From: Oscillospiraceae bacterium
Lineage (GTDB): Bacteria > Bacillota > Clostridia > Oscillospirales > CAG-272
Length of the DNA stretch: 53,793 bases
NCBI GenBank assembly: GCA_015064505.1
Contig: SVSB01000015.1
Location: forward strand, 1-53,793
Direction of reading: 5' to 3'
The notes below the pieces were generated by a model that saw only the letters and a list, made by a program, of their open reading frames with translations, had not been told where the DNA came from and did no database searches. Shown piece by piece: positions 15,635 through 24,583 of this stretch. A program made the translations under genes and the position numbers. The stretch's first letter is position 1. Each line of letters begins with the position of its first letter.

Positions 15635-16669
15635 ATGGAACTTAACAACACGGAATTAAAAAGGCTGCTTTTCGCCCTCTCCGATATCCCGTCGGTTTCG
15701 GGAATGGAGTACACGGCGGAGGAAGCGCTTTGCGAGCTTATAGGCGAGCATTTTGATTTTTACCGCAAGGAAACAAGCGGAGGACATATCTTTGGCTTGC
15801 GTTGCGGCAAGGAAAACGCCCCGAAGCTGCTTATCGACACTCACTTTGACGAGGTGGGCTTTATGGTGACGGATATTCTTGAGGACGGCTTCCTTTCCGT
15901 TACCAACGTAGGCGGCATTGACACCCGTATCCTTCCCGCCGCAAAAATAAACGTTTACGGCACCCGTACCGTGCCCGCGTATTTTGCTTCCACGCCTCCC
16001 CATCTGCAGGATCGCTCAAAGGCTGGCAGTGCCCCCGAGCTTGACTCCCTACTTCTCGATACCTCCCTTGGAGAAGAAGCAAAGAGAGTGGTGCGCGTTG
16101 GTACACTTTGCGGCTTTGCAAGCAAGTGCGAGGAGCTGATGTTTGACGCGGTATGCGGACACGGCTTTGATAACAAAGCAAGCTGTGCCGCCGCCATTGC
16201 GGGAATTGCCGCCATCGACAGAGACAAGCTGAAATACGATATTTATCTGCACCTTGCCGCAAGAGAAGAGGTTGGCTGCATCGGCGGCCGCACGGGAGGA
16301 TACGATATAGCTCCCGATCTTGCTTTGGTGCTTGACGCGGAGTTTGCGGACTTCCCCGGCATCAGAGAGGACAAGACCGTGACGAGAGGAAAGGGACCCA
16401 GCCTCACCGCAAGTCCCGTTTGCGATAAGAAGCTTACGGCGCGCGTCAAGAAAATAGCGGACGAATGCCGCATTCCCGTGCAGAAGATAGCTTACGCGGG
16501 CAGAACGGGAACCGATACGGACTCGCTGAACATTTCGGGCGTGGGCGTTCCCTGCGTGCTGATGGGTATCCCCCTCTCCGGTATGCACACTGCCGAGGAA
16601 ATAGTTAATTTGAACGACCTTACCTGTGCCGCAAGGCTCATTAAGGAATTTGCGGAAAGGGGAGAATGA
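15635..16669 (+). CDS. M42 family metallopeptidase, paralogue 1
   Basis: Cytoplasmic dinuclear-zinc aminopeptidase of the M42 (FrvX/TET) family, 344 residues. All expected ligands are visible: His70 in LIDTHFDEVGF, Asp179 in GFDNKAS, catalytic Glu211 and ligand Glu212 in AREEVG, Asp234 in LVLDAEFADFPG, His318 in SGMHTAEE. ATG at 15635 has AAAGGAGAAAAT upstream. First of three adjacent paralogues. M42 enzymes usually form 12-subunit tetrahedra, so the three products could assemble together; that is inference. Confidence 0.92.
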   Translation: MELNNTELKRLLFALSDIPSVSGMEYTAEEALCELIGEHFDFYRKETSGGHIFGLRCGKENAPKLLIDTHFDEVGFMVTDILEDGFLSVTNVGGIDTRILPAAKINVYGTRTVPAYFASTPPHLQDRSKAGSAPELDSLLLDTSLGEEAKRVVRVGTLCGFASKCEELMFDAVCGHGFDNKASCAAAIAGIAAIDRDKLKYDIYLHLAAREEVGCIGGRTGGYDIAPDLALVLDAEFADFPGIREDKTVTRGKGPSLTASPVCDKKLTARVKKIADECRIPVQKIAYAGRTGTDTDSLNISGVGVPCVLMGIPLSGMHTAEEIVNLNDLTCAARLIKEFAERGE

Positions 16670-17766
16670 TGAGAACTATTATTGAAACCAAGGATCTTAT
16701 CCCCGATAAAGATCTTTTTAAAAGACTTTGCCTTGCCTTCGGCCCCACGGGCTGTGAGGAGGAAGTGGACGGACTTATAAAGGACGAGCTTGCGGGATAT
16801 TGCGACAAGATAGAAACCGACCGCCTTGGCAACACCTACGCTTTCTTAGGTACGGACCCCGCAAAAAAGACGCTTATGCTCTTTGCCCACAAGGACGAGG
16901 TAGGATTTCTTATTACGGGCGTAAGTCCCGAAGGACTGCTTTACTTCTCGAACGTGGGCGGCATAATGCCCACGGTGCTTATGGGAAGGCGCGTGGTAGT
17001 CCGCACTCTTGAAAACAAGGATATTTACGGCGTTATCGCCACCAAGCCCGTGCACATGCTCTCACGGGATGAAAGAAAGCAGCTACCCACCGCCGACGAG
17101 ATGTACATAGACGTGGGCGCCACCGAAAGAAAGCAGCTTGAGGGAATTATCGACGTTGGCTGTTACGGTACCTTTATTCCCTCCTTTGAATACTTTGGAG
17201 AGAATGACAAAAAGCTTGCGGCAAAGGCAATAGACGACCGCATAGGCTGTGCCGTTATGGCAGGCTTTGCACGCAACTATTACCCGGTCAGAGAAAAGCT
17301 TCCCGTGAACGTGGTTCTTGCCTTTACGGTGCGTGAGGAAATAGGAAACAGCGGAGCAAACGTTGCCTGCGAGAGGATAAAGCCCGATTACGCTCTTATT
17401 CTTGAAAGCACCGCCGCATCCGATATTGCGGGCGTTCCCCAAAGCGGAAAGGTTGCCATTACGGGCGAGGGCGGAGCCGTATCCTTTATGGACAGAAGCA
17501 CCGTCTACGATAGGGGAATGAAGGATTTCGTATTCCACGTTGCCGATGAAAAGAATATTCCCGTACAGCTTAAAAAGTTCGTTTCCGGCGGAAACGACGC
17601 AGGCGCCGTGCACCGTGCCGCAGGCGGCATCCGCACCGTTGCCTTAAGCACCCCCTCCCGCTACATTCACAGCGCCGTTTGCGTTATCGGCAGCAGAGAT
17701 TACGATTCCGTATTCAAGCTTTCCTGCGCTATTGCGGAAAATGCCGATCTGATAGATAATTATTGA
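16666..17766 (+). CDS. M42 family metallopeptidase, paralogue 2
   Basis: 366 residues with an intact M42 site: His75 (FAHKDEVGF), Asp190 (AIDDRIGC), Glu224/Glu225 (VREEIG), Glu247 (LILESTAASDIAG) and His335 (RYIHSAVC). The ATG overlaps the stop of paralogue 1 as ATGA, so the two are translationally coupled; a second ATG follows at once at 16669. Metal ligands and spacing are canonical, so it is probably an active aminopeptidase. Endoglucanase-type annotations of this family come from an old misassignment. Confidence 0.92.
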   Translation: MMRTIIETKDLIPDKDLFKRLCLAFGPTGCEEEVDGLIKDELAGYCDKIETDRLGNTYAFLGTDPAKKTLMLFAHKDEVGFLITGVSPEGLLYFSNVGGIMPTVLMGRRVVVRTLENKDIYGVIATKPVHMLSRDERKQLPTADEMYIDVGATERKQLEGIIDVGCYGTFIPSFEYFGENDKKLAAKAIDDRIGCAVMAGFARNYYPVREKLPVNVVLAFTVREEIGNSGANVACERIKPDYALILESTAASDIAGVPQSGKVAITGEGGAVSFMDRSTVYDRGMKDFVFHVADEKNIPVQLKKFVSGGNDAGAVHRAAGGIRTVALSTPSRYIHSAVCVIGSRDYDSVFKLSCAIAENADLIDNY

Positions 17767-17775
17767 GGTGATATT

Positions 17776-18732
17776 ATGTACAACACTTTAAAAAAGCTTC
17801 TTTCCGTTACCGCCCTTGCAACGGGCGAGGCTGCAGTCTGCTCCGTTATAAAGGAAATGATGGCTCCCCTCTGCAACGAGATATATACCGACCCCGTGGG
17901 AAATCTTATCTGCCTGAAAAAGAGCACGGGGGAAGGCAAGCAGAAGATAATGCTCTGCGCCCATTGCGATGAGAACGGATTTGCGGTTACTTACGCGGAA
18001 AACAACGGCATTCTCCGCTTTGATATGTGCGGAGAAACGGATCTGACCGCCGCCGCATACGGCGACGTGGTATTTGAGAACGGAGTTAAGGGCATACTTA
18101 TCCCCGAGGGCACGGAGCTTAACGCGCGCCGTATGCACATTGATATCGGCGCAAAGGATCAAAAGGACGCCTTAAAGAAAATAAAGCTCGGGGATTTCTG
18201 CGCTCCCGCACACCGCCTTATAAAACAGTGCACCAACGTCTGCGGTACCGCCCTTGACGGACGCCTTGCCTGCGCCGTTCTTATTAAGACCGCAGAGGCG
18301 CTTGGCGAGTGCAAGGACGATATCTACTTCGTATTCACGGGCAGACAGACCGTCGGTTTCCGCGGTGCCTGTGCCGCAGTTTACAACGTTGCGCCCCATA
18401 TTGCAATAAACGTAGGTCTTTGCCCCGAGGAAAAGTGCACTTGCGGCAACGGCGCCGCCATCAAGCTGAAGGATGCCGCAACGGTATGCGACAGAGAGCT
18501 TTGCTTTGCACTGGAAGACGCGGCAAAGAGCGCAAAGCTTCCCTATCAGTTTGAGATAAACACCAAGACCGCAAGCGAAGCCACCTCCCTGCAGACCACG
18601 GGCGCGGGTGCTGTGGTTGGCGGCGTATCCATTCCCTGCAAGAGATTGCACACCACGGCAGAGCTTGCCTCCCTTAAGGATGCGGAGGGCGCTATGAAAC
18701 TTCTCTGCGCTTATCTGGAGGGCAGAAGATGA
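17776..18732 (+). CDS. M42-like protein, paralogue 3, probably inactive
   Basis: 318 residues, clearly M42 in fold (CAHCDENGF with His63; ALDGRLAC with Asp161; RLHTTAEL with His292). But the catalytic REEVG segment reads RQTVG (residues 190-194), so both the catalytic Glu and the metal-ligand Glu are gone. The usual Asp/Glu of the next ligand segment is also missing (INVGLCP, 211-217). Two-metal catalysis is therefore unlikely. The frame is intact, has an RBS (GAGGTGATATT) and starts 9 bases after paralogue 2, so it is a maintained gene. It may be a structural or regulatory subunit of a mixed M42 complex. Confidence 0.88.
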   Translation: MYNTLKKLLSVTALATGEAAVCSVIKEMMAPLCNEIYTDPVGNLICLKKSTGEGKQKIMLCAHCDENGFAVTYAENNGILRFDMCGETDLTAAAYGDVVFENGVKGILIPEGTELNARRMHIDIGAKDQKDALKKIKLGDFCAPAHRLIKQCTNVCGTALDGRLACAVLIKTAEALGECKDDIYFVFTGRQTVGFRGACAAVYNVAPHIAINVGLCPEEKCTCGNGAAIKLKDAATVCDRELCFALEDAAKSAKLPYQFEINTKTASEATSLQTTGAGAVVGGVSIPCKRLHTTAELASLKDAEGAMKLLCAYLEGRR

Positions 18733-19979
18733 ACGGCGAGCTCCTTGAAAAAATATGCGCGGAGGCGGAGAGCGAGCTTGCTCCCGCATTCCGCGAGATA
18801 ACGAAAATATCCGAAAATAACACCAAAAAGGTCCTTGCCGCCTTTAAAAACGCGCGCATAAGCGCCACCCACTTTGCGGCAAGCGACGGCTACGGCTACA
18901 ACGACAGAGGCCGCGAGCTTATTGATGAGGTCTACGCGGAGGTGTTCGGCACCGAGGCGGCGGTGGTTCGCCACAGCATCGCAAACGGCACCCACGCACT
19001 TACCATCGGTCTTTTCGGTCTGCTCCGCCCAGGTGACACCCTGCTTTCCGTTACGGGCGAGCTTTACGATACCTTAAAAAGCGTAACGGAGAAAAAGGAG
19101 GGCGAAGGCTCTCTTCCCGATTACGGTATTTTCTACAAGCAAATAGACTTTGCCACCGTAAACGGCAGAGAGGAATTTGATTACGATGCTCTTGAAAAGG
19201 CCCTTGAAGAGGACAAGTCCGTTAAGGTGGTATACGTACAGCGCAGTCGCGGATATGCGGGGCGCCGCACCCTTACAAGCGCGGAAATCAACGAGCTTGC
19301 CGACTTCGTTCACGCCCGCAGTAACGCCTTCGTTATGGTGGATAACTGCTACGGCGAATTCGTTGAGGAGATAGAACCATATAAAGCCGATCTGCTGGTG
19401 GGCTCACTTATAAAGAACCCGGGCGGCGGAATGGCGGATGCGGGCGGATATCTGGCAGGCACTGCGCGCGCCGTAGAGCTTGCGGCGTACCGTCTGACCG
19501 TTCCCGGTATCGGCGGCGAGGTGGGTGCAACCCTCGGACAGAACAAGAACATCTTCCGCGGTCTGTTCTTTGCTCCACACGTTGTTGCGGAGGCCATAAA
19601 GACCGCACAGCTTGCGGCGGCGGTATTCTCAAAACTGGGGTACGGCGTTTCGCCTTTGGCGGGAGAAAAGCGCCACGATATTATACAGATAATCGAGCTT
19701 GAAAGCGCGGATGCCCTTTGCGCCTTCTGCCGCGGCATACAGGCAAATTCCCCCATCGACTCCTTCCTTACCCCCGAGCCCTGGGATATGCCCGGATACG
19801 AGGATCAGGTAATTATGGCGGCGGGAGCATTCGTCAGCGGCTCGTCCATCGAGCTTTCCGCAGACGGACCCCTGCGCCCCCCTTACCGCGTGTTCCTGCA
19901 GGGGGGACTTACCTATGAAAGCGGCAAATGCGGTATACTCGGTGCCGCCGAGGAAGTTCTTCGCTGTAAAAAATCATAA
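18729..19979 (+). CDS. PLP-dependent lyase, methionine gamma-lyase-like (aluminium resistance family)
   Basis: 416 residues of the family annotated as methionine gamma-lyase-like or aluminium resistance protein (PF06838), a branch of the Cys/Met PLP enzymes. Visible: HFAASDGYGYNDRGRELID, VRHSIANGTHAL, a substrate/cofactor Asp in MVDNCYGEF and the PLP lysine in GSLIKNPGGG. It overlaps paralogue 3 as ATGA, so it is the fourth gene of the operon. True substrate unknown for this family; a C-S lyase acting on amino acids released by the peptidases would make sense but is inferred. Confidence 0.88.
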   Translation: MNGELLEKICAEAESELAPAFREITKISENNTKKVLAAFKNARISATHFAASDGYGYNDRGRELIDEVYAEVFGTEAAVVRHSIANGTHALTIGLFGLLRPGDTLLSVTGELYDTLKSVTEKKEGEGSLPDYGIFYKQIDFATVNGREEFDYDALEKALEEDKSVKVVYVQRSRGYAGRRTLTSAEINELADFVHARSNAFVMVDNCYGEFVEEIEPYKADLLVGSLIKNPGGGMADAGGYLAGTARAVELAAYRLTVPGIGGEVGATLGQNKNIFRGLFFAPHVVAEAIKTAQLAAAVFSKLGYGVSPLAGEKRHDIIQIIELESADALCAFCRGIQANSPIDSFLTPEPWDMPGYEDQVIMAAGAFVSGSSIELSADGPLRPPYRVFLQGGLTYESGKCGILGAAEEVLRCKKS

Positions 19980-20009
19980 AGATAAATAATATATACGAGG
20001 AAAAAACAA

Positions 20010-20525
20010 ATGAAAAAGATCTTATCTCTCATCTGCGCAGTTATCTGCGTTCTCGCGCTTGCCTCCTGCGGCAACACCGCAAACGCCCCCAAGGGAATGA
20101 AGCTTGCAAGCAACGAAATCTGCGACTATTACTTCTACGTTCCCCAGAACTGGACCGTTGATATGTCCACGGGCGTTGCCTCCGCTTACTTCAGCGATAC
20201 GGACAAGTCCAATATGTCATTTACCTCCTACGCCCTCTCCAAGGAAATGACCCCGGATGAATATTGGGAAACCCTTAAGATGGATTACTCAGCCATCTTT
20301 GCCGAGCTTTCCGAGCCCGAGGTAAAGGAGACCACCCTTGACGGCGTTGCCGCAAAGCAGTATACCTATACCGCAAAGGCAGGCACTGCGGAATTCAAGA
20401 TCATGCAGGTGTTCTGCATCAAGGGCGAGACCGCTTACGTATTCACCTTCACCGCAACGCCCGAAAAGTTCGCGGAGCATATCGACAAGGTGGGCCTTGT
20501 GCTTGCGGAATTCCGCTTTATGTGA
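20010..20525 (+). CDS. Lipoprotein with PsbP-like domain
   Basis: 171 residues. Signal peptide with lipobox ASC (Cys20). The rest (residues about 35-171) looks like the PsbP/DUF1795-type fold seen in many clostridial lipoproteins: FYVPQNWTVD at the start, then alternating strands (KQYTYTAKAG, AYVFTFTATPEKF). ATG at 20010, with a GAGG 9 bases before it. It overlaps the cysteine desulfurase start by one base (TGATG). Binding partner unknown. Confidence 0.8.
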   Translation: MKKILSLICAVICVLALASCGNTANAPKGMKLASNEICDYYFYVPQNWTVDMSTGVASAYFSDTDKSNMSFTSYALSKEMTPDEYWETLKMDYSAIFAELSEPEVKETTLDGVAAKQYTYTAKAGTAEFKIMQVFCIKGETAYVFTFTATPEKFAEHIDKVGLVLAEFRFM

Positions 20526-21682
20526 TGAAAACTCTGTATTTTGACAACAGCGCCACCACCCCTCTCTCCCGCGGAGCAAAGGAGGCGGCGGTGCGCGTTA
20601 TGGATATTTACGGAAACCCCTCCTCCCTGCACAGCGCGGGGCTTGCGGCGGAAAGGGAGCTTACCGCCGCCAGAGGCGCAGTGCTCTCCGCCCTTGGAAG
20701 CGACAAGACCAAGGGCAGGCTGGTATTCTGCGGATGCGGAAGCGAGGCAAACAACCTTGCCGTTCTCGGCGTTGCCAGGGCAAAAAGATTCCGCGGCACG
20801 CCGAAGATAATAATAACGGACAGCGAGCACCCCTCCATTGAAAATCAGGTGCGTCTTCTGGAGGAGATGGGCTGGAGCGCCTTCCGCGTACCGACCAAAG
20901 GCGGCGCTCTTGATATGAAAGCTCTTGAAGAAAACCTTGACGAGAGCGTTGCCATCGTCAGCCTTATGCACGTGAATAACGAAACGGGCGCAGTTTACGA
21001 CGTTGCCGCCGCATTTAAGACGGCAAGAAAAAAGGCGCCAAACGCATTTCTGCATTGCGATGCCATACAAGCCTTTTTGAAGATACCAATGAACGTACAC
21101 CGCCTCGGCTGTGACGCCGTTTCCGTCAGCGGACATAAGGTAAACGCCATGAAGGGCGTCGGCGCCCTTTGGTTTACCCCCGAAGCGGAAAAGCAGCGGC
21201 GCTTTTCCCCCGTTATATACGGCGGAGGTCAGGAAGGGGGACTTAGAAGCGGCACGGAGAACACCGTGGGCATTGCATCATTTGGCGGTGCCGTGGCAGA
21301 AAAGGCAAAGACCTTTGCAGACGACGCCCGCAAATGCCGCGCCCTCACGGAGCAGATAATTACGGAGCTTTCGGACGTTCCCGAGATCTCCTTTAATCTC
21401 CCTCCCCTGCGCGCGCCTCACATAATAAGTATTACCAACAGCCGCGTGAGAAGCGAAACTCTGGTGCATTTTCTTTCCGCCAAGGGAATATTCGTGTCTG
21501 CAGGCTCTGCCTGCTCCAGCCACGCAAAGCACCCCTCCTCATCCCTCGTATCCTACGGACTTACGGAAAAGGAGGCGAGCAAGACCGTGAGAGTAAGCCT
21601 TTCCCCGGAATATACCTCGGAGGATATTACTTATTTCTGCAACGCCCTAAAGGAAGGCGTTACCACCCTTGCAGGTGAATGA
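20525..21682 (+). CDS. Cysteine desulfurase, NifS/IscS family
   Basis: PLP enzyme that removes sulfur from L-cysteine as a persulfide, 385 residues. Motifs: YFDNSATTPLS at the N-terminus, SEHPSI, HVNNETGAVYD, the PLP lysine in SGHKVNAMKG, the GGGQEGGLRSGTENT segment and the active cysteine in SAGSACSSHA. ATG at 20525 was preferred to GTG at 20522. No iscU, thiI or mnmA neighbour is seen, so whether it feeds Fe-S clusters, thiouridine or thiamine is open. An enzyme for cysteine use next to a C-S-lyase-like gene is a plausible but unproven grouping. Confidence 0.92.
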   Translation: MKTLYFDNSATTPLSRGAKEAAVRVMDIYGNPSSLHSAGLAAERELTAARGAVLSALGSDKTKGRLVFCGCGSEANNLAVLGVARAKRFRGTPKIIITDSEHPSIENQVRLLEEMGWSAFRVPTKGGALDMKALEENLDESVAIVSLMHVNNETGAVYDVAAAFKTARKKAPNAFLHCDAIQAFLKIPMNVHRLGCDAVSVSGHKVNAMKGVGALWFTPEAEKQRRFSPVIYGGGQEGGLRSGTENTVGIASFGGAVAEKAKTFADDARKCRALTEQIITELSDVPEISFNLPPLRAPHIISITNSRVRSETLVHFLSAKGIFVSAGSACSSHAKHPSSSLVSYGLTEKEASKTVRVSLSPEYTSEDITYFCNALKEGVTTLAGE

Positions 21683-21777
21683 TGGGGATGTAAAAAAAGG
21701 CCGGACCGAAAAAAAGAGAAAAAAACATCGAAAACACAAGGGTTTCAATGTTCTAAAAGCGTTTTGTAAAAGGTAAG

Positions 21778-21957
21778 AAAAACTCAAAAATGAGTTTTTC
21801 TGTAAAATTCTCTTTTTTTCTACAAACAAAATCCACACTCGACGTATAATATACGCCTATCGTGTGGATGTTTGCCCATTCCAACCATTTTTTCCTATCC
21901 CCTTGGCTGTTTTAAGGCGTTGTAAAGAAACTTCGTTTCTTTACAACGCCTTTTTGT
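21778..21957. terminator. Terminator hairpins between the convergent desulfurase and beta-propeller genes
   Basis: First hairpin AAAAACTCA-aaaa-TGAGTTTTT (21778-21800). Second, very strong: GGCGTTGTAAAGAAAC / GTTTCTTTACAACGCC (21917-21951) followed by TTTTTG on the plus strand. Between them ATCCACAC/GTGTGGAT (21830-21868) encloses GTATAATATAC. No gene lies in 21683-21965. Confidence 0.8.
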
Positions 21958-21965
21958 TTGCTCTT

Positions 21966-23969
21966 TCAGTTGCCGTCGTTTGCCGCACTGAGAGATACAA
22001 CCTTCATATCTCCCGTTTCGCACAGAAGATAGAGGAGATCTTCTATGATGATTCCTCGCTTTTTGCCGTCGTCGCCATCAAGGGAGGTATTTACCAACGG
22101 AACAAGATCGTAGCCGTTGAAGTGGAGCAGAACGTATCTTCCCTGCTCGTCAAAGGAATACTCCCCTGCGGTGTAGTCAAAGGTAATGCCAAGCCCCACG
22201 AGCCCGCTCTTGCGGTCGATAAGGTACGCCTTGTAATCCTCTGCGTAGCTTGCGCCCATCTTTTCGTACACCGCAACGCTGCGCACACCCTCTGCCGCCT
22301 CCTCGTAGACCTCTACCTTTACGCTGTTCCAGCTTTCTCCCCGTCCGATGCCCAGAAGAAAACCGTTGCCCATATTAACGAGCGAGGTGGAAAAACCGCT
22401 GATGGTGCCCGTATCCTTGACCTTGATATTATTTATATCGGAAAGATCGAAGAAGAACACGGGATCCGTTTGCTGTACGGCGGTGCATACGTAAGCCGCC
22501 GTTCCGTCAAAGCGCACGCTGCGAACCGTTTCCCCCACGGGGGCAAAATACTTCACGCTCTGAAGCACGGTAAAGTCCCCGATATCAACGATATACAGGC
22601 TTGCGCTGGTACCGAGAGTTATGGGGGATACTTGGGGCTTGGGGGCGATCATAATACCGAATTCGTTGGTGTTATCGCTTCTGCCCGAGAAGGTGTTTGA
22701 GGTGGTGGTAACGATGCGGAGCATCCCGTTATACTCATCAAGGCTGTATTGATCCTTGATATAACCCTCCACCTGTACGCAACCCTTATCCACGAACTTC
22801 TCTCCGCCGTAATCAACGCAGCTTATCTCCGTCATGATCACGTAATAGCTGACGTCATCCTCCGTCAGCTTTTCCCTATATTGGCGCACAGCGTAAACGC
22901 GCTCTGCGGAAACGTACACCTCGTCCGAATAGGAAAGAAGCGCGGCTTTGTCCTCAAGCTCCAGGGTGCCTTCGTCAAAGCGGCACACCACGGTATAGCG
23001 GGAGGAGGTCAGTACCTCGGGGCTTATTATGCAGTCTGCGGGAATGGACTCCGCACCGTCCCCCGTGTTTATTTGGGGAACGAATGTGCTCTCGTCTGAA
23101 AAATCTGCGTCGCCTGCGTAAAACTCCGTGATAAGAAGCAGATCGCCGTTAACGAGGCGGGAGGATATATAACCGCCCGAAACGGAGGCTCTGCCCTTTT
23201 CACTGATGCTTTCGGGGTCGCTTACGTCAAGAGAAATGACCTCAACTCTTGTAGCGGAATACCCCTCACCCCTTGCGGTACCCGGGGCAACTACCGTTAC
23301 CGTATTGCAATCCGCGGAAAGATACAGCTCCCATTCGTCGTAATAGTAATATTTTCCCTCTCCGTCGGCGATGCAGTATTTTGCAACCGTCTCGGAGCTT
23401 TCTCCGTCTATGGAGTAAACGTAGAGCATCGGAGCATTCAGATAGTAGATATACTTATCGCTTCTCTTGACCAGATCCGCTTCAATCACTCCGCTTACCT
23501 GATTATCCGTAGTTTCCGCGTAATTCTGACCGCCCGTTGCTATGGCATCCCCGGGCGCTCTGTCTGCTCCGTTCTGTGCCTTTGCCAAAAACATACCGTC
23601 AAGCAGATCGTCCGCGCCTTGGAGGATAGCGTCAAAGCCGTTTCTGTATTGGGGCGGCGTGAAATTTGCCTTGTTCAGCTTTTCTATAATGCCGTAATAC
23701 TCACTGTCCGCGTATTTCTTAACGCTTGGGGGCGTATTACGGAAGGGCACGAACAGCACCGCTCCCAGAACGAGCGCAAGGGCGGCGGCAATAGCCGCAA
23801 AGCGCAGCTTTCGTCTGTTGCTGTTTTTGCCGTTTCCATTGTAGGGACCGGCGTCCCCGACGGTCCGCTTAATACCAAACAGCCCCGCCCTTTCGCGGCT
23901 CGGTGCCGCCTCGGCAATATACTTTTCGTCAGCAAGACCGATGGCGTCTATTATTTTATTCTTTTTCAT
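21966..23969 (-). CDS. Membrane-anchored beta-propeller protein, likely anti-sigma factor
   Basis: 667 residues. A short cytoplasmic N-terminus (IIDAIGLADEKYIAEA) of the kind seen on clostridial anti-sigma factors, one membrane helix at about 56-75, then a large extracellular region like the secreted C-terminal beta-propeller family (PF09826). The ATG overlaps the ECF sigma stop as ATGA, so it is co-translated with the sigma factor it probably controls. Residues about 34-42 (RTVGDAGPY) are encoded by an inserted palindromic repeat module (23841-23866) that keeps the frame. The signal sensed is unknown. Confidence 0.85.
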   Translation of the reverse strand: MKKNKIIDAIGLADEKYIAEAAPSRERAGLFGIKRTVGDAGPYNGNGKNSNRRKLRFAAIAAALALVLGAVLFVPFRNTPPSVKKYADSEYYGIIEKLNKANFTPPQYRNGFDAILQGADDLLDGMFLAKAQNGADRAPGDAIATGGQNYAETTDNQVSGVIEADLVKRSDKYIYYLNAPMLYVYSIDGESSETVAKYCIADGEGKYYYYDEWELYLSADCNTVTVVAPGTARGEGYSATRVEVISLDVSDPESISEKGRASVSGGYISSRLVNGDLLLITEFYAGDADFSDESTFVPQINTGDGAESIPADCIISPEVLTSSRYTVVCRFDEGTLELEDKAALLSYSDEVYVSAERVYAVRQYREKLTEDDVSYYVIMTEISCVDYGGEKFVDKGCVQVEGYIKDQYSLDEYNGMLRIVTTTSNTFSGRSDNTNEFGIMIAPKPQVSPITLGTSASLYIVDIGDFTVLQSVKYFAPVGETVRSVRFDGTAAYVCTAVQQTDPVFFFDLSDINNIKVKDTGTISGFSTSLVNMGNGFLLGIGRGESWNSVKVEVYEEAAEGVRSVAVYEKMGASYAEDYKAYLIDRKSGLVGLGITFDYTAGEYSFDEQGRYVLLHFNGYDLVPLVNTSLDGDDGKKRGIIIEDLLYLLCETGDMKVVSLSAANDGN
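23841..23866. repeat. GGACCG/CGGTCC palindromic module inside a coding sequence
   Basis: Same 26-base module as at 13707, 13860 and 24683. Here it lies within the beta-propeller gene and encodes RTVGDAGPY in frame, between the N-terminal segment and the membrane helix. Confidence 0.85.
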
Positions 23970-24520
23970 AACGTAATACCTTCCTTTTCAAGATAGGCTT
24001 TGAATTTCTTGCGCGTGCGCAGAAGCAGAACCTTTACGTTTGCTTCCGTCATACCCATTCCGTCGGCTATCTCGGCAATAGAACAGAAATACCAATACCT
24101 GCGCATAAAAACGATCCTGGTGCGCTTTGGGAGAGCGGCAAGAAAACCGTTCACCGCGTCACGCAGATGCATTTCCGCGCTTACGTACTCGCCCTTGGTA
24201 TCGGGGATAAGCTCCTCTGCCTCCTCGTAGACCACCTCTGCCACGCGGCTTCGCTTACTTGCGGAGCTTGCGGCAAGGCGGTTCAAGGCTATATTGCGGA
24301 CGATACGCCCGATAAACGCGGAAAATACACGGGGAACCGTTGGCGGTATGCTGTTCCACACGCCGAGAAAGGCGTCGTTTACGCATTCCTCCGCATCCTC
24401 CTTGGAATTAAGTATGCTCCTTGCAATACCCAGACAGTATGCACCGTATTTTTTATCCGTTTCCGTGATCGCATCCTCCGACCGCGCAAAATACAGCTCG
24501 ATTATTTTTTTGTCATCCAC
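23966..24520 (-). CDS. ECF-type RNA polymerase sigma factor
   Basis: 184 residues with sigma region 2 (IIELYFARSEDAI ... AEECVNDAFLGVWNSIP) and region 4 (LAALPKRTRIVFMRRYW ... IAEIADGMGMTEANVKVLL), and no region 1 or 3. GTG at 24520 was chosen: GGAGG lies 8 bases upstream. The overlapping beta-propeller gene is its likely membrane anti-sigma factor. The ECF-type sequence at 24555-24583 suggests autoregulation. Confidence 0.92.
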   Translation of the reverse strand: MDDKKIIELYFARSEDAITETDKKYGAYCLGIARSILNSKEDAEECVNDAFLGVWNSIPPTVPRVFSAFIGRIVRNIALNRLAASSASKRSRVAEVVYEEAEELIPDTKGEYVSAEMHLRDAVNGFLAALPKRTRIVFMRRYWYFCSIAEIADGMGMTEANVKVLLLRTRKKFKAYLEKEGITL

Positions 24521-24554
24521 GGCGGTACCTCCGTTTTTTAAGGCCTTCACCTAT

Positions 24555-24583
24555 ATAGACAGTTTTTATATGGAAAAGGTTAC
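24555..24583 (-). promoter_or_regulatory. ECF-type promoter before the sigma factor gene
   Basis: Minus strand: GTAACC (24583-24578), 17 bases, GTCTAT (24560-24555). An AAC-type -35 and a GTC-type -10 at this spacing are typical of ECF sigma factors and differ from the TTGACA/TATAAT sites elsewhere in this window. Confidence 0.65.
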
